Shown here in pieces: positions 59,581 through 64,000 of a stretch of DNA of 64,000 nucleotides (positions are counted from its first letter, which is position 1; each line of letters begins with the position of its first letter). A program made the translations under genes and the position numbers. The stretch is taken from assembly GCA_950295325.1 (NCBI GenBank), contig OX485803.1, positions 58,915,554 through 58,979,553 of the forward strand, written 5' to 3'. Below the pieces are notes generated by a model, which worked only from the letters and a program-made list of their open reading frames with translations, ran no database searches and had not been told where the DNA came from. This stretch comes from Polytrichum commune. Taxonomy: Eukaryota > Streptophyta > Polytrichopsida > Polytrichales > Polytrichaceae.

Positions 59581-59801
59581 TACACTAAATATAATATTTA
59601 GTGTCACTTACTCTTTGGATTTACACATTGCTATATCTTCTTACCATTAATGCAATTTTTTACCAATTAAAGTTATTTATGTTCTATAATGTCTAAACTA
59701 CAAATTCAACAGTTGTTAGCAAAATATGAGATATACAATAAATAGATATAGCATTGCGTAATTCCAAATAGTAAGTGGCACTAAATATCATATTTAGTGT
59801 A
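59581..59801. mobile_element. TA-flanked MITE, family F copy 3
   Basis: Ends TACACTAAATATAATATTTA and its mirror TAAATATCATATTTAGTGTA. The inner arms match 17178-17390 and 54608-54827. Confidence 0.85.
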
Positions 59802-61670
59802 GTAACATGTTTGAGAATATATGAGATGTACGTGCATCAAAAGATAAACAACGGGGGTTGGGGGGCAACTCATTTGTAGGGATGTGAATCATGTATGATA
59901 AAAGGGTATTCTCAAACGGGTGAGGGGGGGGGTATGAAGTAACATGCATATTCATGGGATATACATATAACCAAAATTTAAGTATATTAGAACAAACCAC
60001 TAGTTTAAAAATGCTAAGGGATGTGCACTTATGGGGACAAAACATCAAACGACAATAACAAAAGCAAAAACATAACAACCAGAACCTCAAATGTTTGTAT
60101 TTCATGTTCGCCAACCACCATATTTGTGTAGTTTGCAATCTAGTGTACATCATACCGACAGTTGGAATTGTCCAAATTCATACATAAATCCAAATACACT
60201 TATCTCCTAGTTCTACATGCAAGTCAAATAAGGTGTGAATCGCGTCAAAAAACACAAAAAACCCTCATTTCATCATGTGATTGGTTGGAACGTCACACAT
60301 AACAACATTTTAGGTAGATATTCGCCCAATTAGACTTGAACCTACTACATTGATGTTTTTTTTGCCACCAACACGATGGTGCATTTATCATCACCAACTA
60401 AGGTAGAAATACCATAACTTGTTAACCACCCTCTAGCCGTGCACTAGACCGCCGTCATAATGGCGAAGTGCCATTTCTAAAACCAATCATGGCTCGGCGG
60501 CAACTTCAATGCGTGTACATTTAGTGTAGCCAATGAGAGTCGAGTGTTAATGTACTCATGAGGACACTGATTTAGGCGATGGTCTGTATGGAAATGTGGA
60601 TTACCGTGCTCAGTGTAGGGAGAATCTAGTGAACGAGTAGGGGTTTGGACAACTTTCCACTTTGAAAAATTGTAGCATTTTTTTTTATTATAGGGCAAGA
60701 AAATATGAAACAACTTGCATTCTTCATGAACCCTTTCTGTCTATCTTGGAAAATCATCTCATGATTGTCGTAGCAAAAGTTAAAAACATTGTTAGCTATT
60801 CAAGAGCATGCTCGCAGCAGTTTACAAGAGAAGATAATAACTTGTTTTCACGAAACAGTTTGTAACGAATTTCACTTTTCTAAATTGCGAAAACATCAGT
60901 CGAAACTAGTTCAACAAAGCATGGTATTATTGAAATATGGGGTTCTGAAATGAACAATTTTGCACAAAGATGACTGACCAGATCTCCAATGCGAATCACC
61001 TTATTCTCATGGGCTATGGTATTTCTACCTTACCAAAGAGTGATTTCTCATGGACATAGACGGATATTCTCGGAAACGTTGCCACGCGGCATCTTACATT
61101 GCTTGAAACCAGTAGAAGCCCATGTGGACATCAGTTTGGCATCGGAACGGATGGACCAGAAAGCACCTCATGTAGGCTTATAATCATGCATCCGGATGTG
61201 CATATACATATATAAGAAGAATGAAATATATGTAAAGTATGATACAAGTCAACAGTGCCAAGTGTCGATTGAGCTCTATGCCGGCTGTAAAAAACACCAC
61301 ATAAAGGCTCAGCGGTGGTACGTACGGGGGCTTCTATCAGGCTCCATCATCAGCTCCACTGAGCTTGCTTTTTGCGACTTACGCAATGCTTGCTAGCAGG
61401 AAGTTGGAAGTATATATGTAGCTAGTGAAGGAGTTGGGGAGATTGAACATGAGTACCTTCTTATGTATGTATACCTCACCTCTTGTGTGGCAGGTCATGA
61501 AGGAGGAAAGGGGATCGTGCCACTTGGATAGTCCCACGTGGCGGCTATGGTGTTTTGTTTTCTATGCTGAGTTGGTGGCCCCACAGCCGCCAATGATATC
61601 ATGGGCAAACATTCATATTATGACTCAGCCCGTTTTTGCATAACTGGATTCGGACAACTAGCTTAATTAT
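59802..61670. other. Gap; G-box-bearing GC-richer patch but no supported gene
   Basis: A CCCACGTGGCGG word (CACGTG at 61535-61540, an ABRE/G-box core) lies in a less AT-rich patch at about 61000-61640. No coding frame with family resemblance follows it before the element at 61674. It may be a detached promoter-like fragment. Confidence 0.35.
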
Positions 61671-61673
61671 TTA

Positions 61674-62203
61674 TGCCCCCTCCCCACTTGAGACTTTAGC
61701 TAATAAGACTAAAAGTTGGTTCTAGCAACCCGGCCTTCACACCACCCTCAACATTATCTAGTGCCCAGCCTAATTGGCAAATGATGTGGCGTGGCTGAAA
61801 AGTGGAGGTTTTAAGCCTCAAGCACCGACCCTTCCATCGGTACCTAGACATGAGGCAAGAATGTAAGGTCCTTAAAAGTGTTGCCACCTGTCCTTGTGAT
61901 TGGTTGCTTTTTAGTCTTAGCTATGAGGGCACGAGGAGCTTCATTAACAAAAACCGATGGTAAGATAGGTGAGTAGTAAGGCATTTGGGGGTGGGACAAA
62001 AACTACCCCAACATTCATTGCTTGGTAGATGAAGCAATGAACATGTGTGAAAGGTACTTAACTAAAACCTACTTGAAAATCTCCGGAGCAAGTTCTTGTA
62101 GGTGCATTGGGATAGCTGGATGCCTCCGCTATATCCAAGGGAGCTTTACCCGGTCTTTAGAAAAGACTTTGGTTATTTGGTAAAGCCAGGTGGGGAGGGG
62201 GCA
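61674..62203. mobile_element. TIR element, TGCCCCCTCCCCAC family, copy 2 (uninterrupted)
   Basis: Ends TGCCCCCTCCCCAC and, mirrored, GTGGGGAGGGGGCA. TTA on both sides (61671-61673 and 62204-62206). It serves as the empty-site reference for the hAT insertion in copy 1 (25096-25850). Confidence 0.9.
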
Positions 62204-64000
62204 TTAGAAGGGCACAAGGTGAGCGGCCCTTAATAAACGGACACTTTGTGTGCCATGGTGACCCATTTTCTCGTAGGATATGAAGCAAGGCGGTGAGTGT
62301 CGGATGATTAGCAACTCCAAATCATGTCCACAACCACTTTCGTTGTGCTTTTGGGAGCTTGTGTGAGTGTCTTATTCATTGTCGGAATCATTGGTTTCTT
62401 TCTTGTTTATTTATGATATAGATCTCCCGGGTTATGTTGACTATTGAATTCAAGATGGTCAACAAAGTTTGAGCACATTGTCCAATCTTTTTTTGAACAC
62501 ATGGTTTCGTGTGTCCATTCTCAGATTCACACCCAACCCTAAACCACTCAAATACATGTGTTCGTTTAAGATGAGGCATTGAATTAGGCACATTGATGTT
62601 ACTGGATAATCGATGAGGAAAGTGGTGAGGGCTCTTTGCATAACGTTTTGTGAAGATAAAAGACGATTCTTCTCTTTTTGCTTGTATTGTCACCATGTGC
62701 CATTTTGAAGGTGTCAATGATACATAACAATGATGTCATCGTGATGAAAGCCGGGCCCTCCAAGCTTCCATCATCATCTATCTTATCTTACTTCTCTTCA
62801 TCGGTCTTGTCTTTTTCTTCATGTCATAAGTAGGATGCTCTTACTTTGAAGCATCCCCAACCGCCTCGGTGGTGCACTCCATACAAAAACTTGTGATTTT
62901 TTAATGTTCTTCGAAATTTGTGAGTTATCTAAGAGAATCCACACATTTGGCATTTGCCCGTGAATGAAGCATGACCCATGTAACGACCCACCGTACAAGA
63001 TCTTTATGAAGAGGAATACTTTGAAGAGAGTGCGTTATGGAATTTAAAGGCATAGGCTCTCGAGCCCTTGTGCAAGCGCCCTTGAATACCATAAAGCTTT
63101 CCCTCATGGCAACCCCCTCTGCATATAAGCTTTTGGTTAATTGTAAGATTTGGTAGTTCAACAAAAAACAAGTTTGCAATTTACTTGGGCAACTCTTTAT
63201 ATTTTAAACTCGAACGTGGGAATGGCTTTGTATAGAACCCAAGACATTGTTAGGATGCAATATCTATTTTGACGTTGAGTTGTGGACTCAAGATCTAGTG
63301 CACATCAGAGAAGTATCATAGGATTGTTCAATAGGCGATTTGTGTTCACTTCCGATAAATAACCTGACAAAGATTTAGTTTGGCTGGACAAAGATTCATG
63401 CCCTAATTCTTTTGGCACCCGTAGGTACGATCTACTAGGCCCACATAATAGGGCAGAGGCCTTGAGCAATGTTATGATGCATGTCTAGGATGATTGTTCA
63501 CAATGAATTATTTCTAACAAGAGACCAACTCTTGTCAATTACTCAAGGTACAAGTGAGTCACTAATGTTTCAAAGAAATTAAGATGGAGTAGATGGCCAA
63601 TACTACAACTTCTATTTCAATTAGCTTGGATAATATTCAAGTAGTGCGCACACTGGTCATGTATAGGACGGAGCACACTAATTTGGGAGTAACTTGGAAT
63701 AAGTCATTCTAAAGTTGACATCTTCACTGATTCTTGTATGTGAGCACAAAATTATTTTTAGGGAATAGGTACTCCAAAGTCAACATTATTAAACCATGAA
63801 TATGTATAGGGTTGAGGCATCTATAATTGATCAAAACAGAGAATTTGCATGTGTTCAAGAGGAATAATAGTGAGGAATTATTTTTCTTGCACAGAGAAAA
63901 CAAATTTTGAGGAGAATGCAATTAGTAAAATTCTAAAAAAACCATCAATATGGGAATTGCTACAAATGTTGAAGTGTATAATTTAGGGTTACACCACATA
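62204..64000. other. Gap without a recognised gene
   Basis: A 109-residue frame on the minus strand (62388-62717) has no family resemblance. No terminal repeats were placed. Confidence 0.4.

Noticed and set aside
62388-62717. 109-residue minus-strand frame as a gene
   Set aside because: No motif, no conserved neighbour and no repeat partner within the window. Frames of this length arise by chance in such sequence.
1-64000. LTR retrotransposons or other virus-like elements
   Set aside because: I looked for paired long terminal repeats, tRNA-primer-binding-site words and gag/protease/integrase motifs and saw none that I could support.
1-64000. tRNA, rRNA, snRNA genes and CRISPR arrays
   Set aside because: No cloverleaf with A and B boxes, no rRNA-like sequence and no regularly spaced direct repeats with unique spacers were seen. 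The 188-, 117- and 60-base arrays are tandem without spacers.

Overview
This is a window of plant nuclear DNA: AT-rich, gene-poor and full of short transposons. The evidence for a plant is two intron-bearing coding genes with GT-AG junctions, a decayed plant L1-type LINE, many PIF/Harbinger-, hAT- and TA-duplicating miniature elements, and a TTTAGGGG-type telomere-like run. A pogo/Tigger-like transposase fossil and a possible TTAA-flanked (piggyBac-like) element hint at a seed-free or other non-angiosperm land plant. That is inference; the species cannot be told from the sequence.

Host genes. Two related genes lie in direct orientation about 36.7 kb apart. Gene B (37526-42204, five coding exons, 957 residues) encodes a long coiled-coil protein with one C-terminal membrane span and a short basic tail, the layout of a tail-anchored organelle or endomembrane protein. 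Gene A (797-5376, four coding exons, 962 residues) is its diverged tandem copy. It keeps the same exon boundaries and phases, but it has expanded a 39-residue coiled-coil repeat from two to six units and lost the membrane-anchor exon. Both appear to have a leader intron whose acceptor lies five bases before the start codon. Two nested periodicities, 83 residues in exon 3 and 39 residues in exon 4, account for most of both proteins.

Transposon landscape. Between and beyond the genes I see: a decayed LINE with RT C-terminal and zf-RVT regions (13.5-16.3 kb); a decayed pogo/Tigger transposase (28.4-30.4 kb); a decayed Harbinger transposase (49.4-50.3 kb); PIF/Harbinger-type elements with TAA/TTA/TCA duplications; hAT-type elements with 8-bp duplications; families of TA-flanked MITEs with ends resembling CACTAAATAT; a 1.35-kb TIR element holding a 188-bp tandem array (22.0-23.3 kb); and a small non-LTR retroposon family with a (TTC)n tail and a perfect 20-bp target duplication. 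Many are nested, up to four levels deep at 23.8-25.9 kb, so their relative ages can be read.

The remaining stretches (for example 55.5-59.6 kb and 62.2-64.0 kb) show no gene I can support. I found no rRNA, tRNA or CRISPR array, and no recognisable LTR element.
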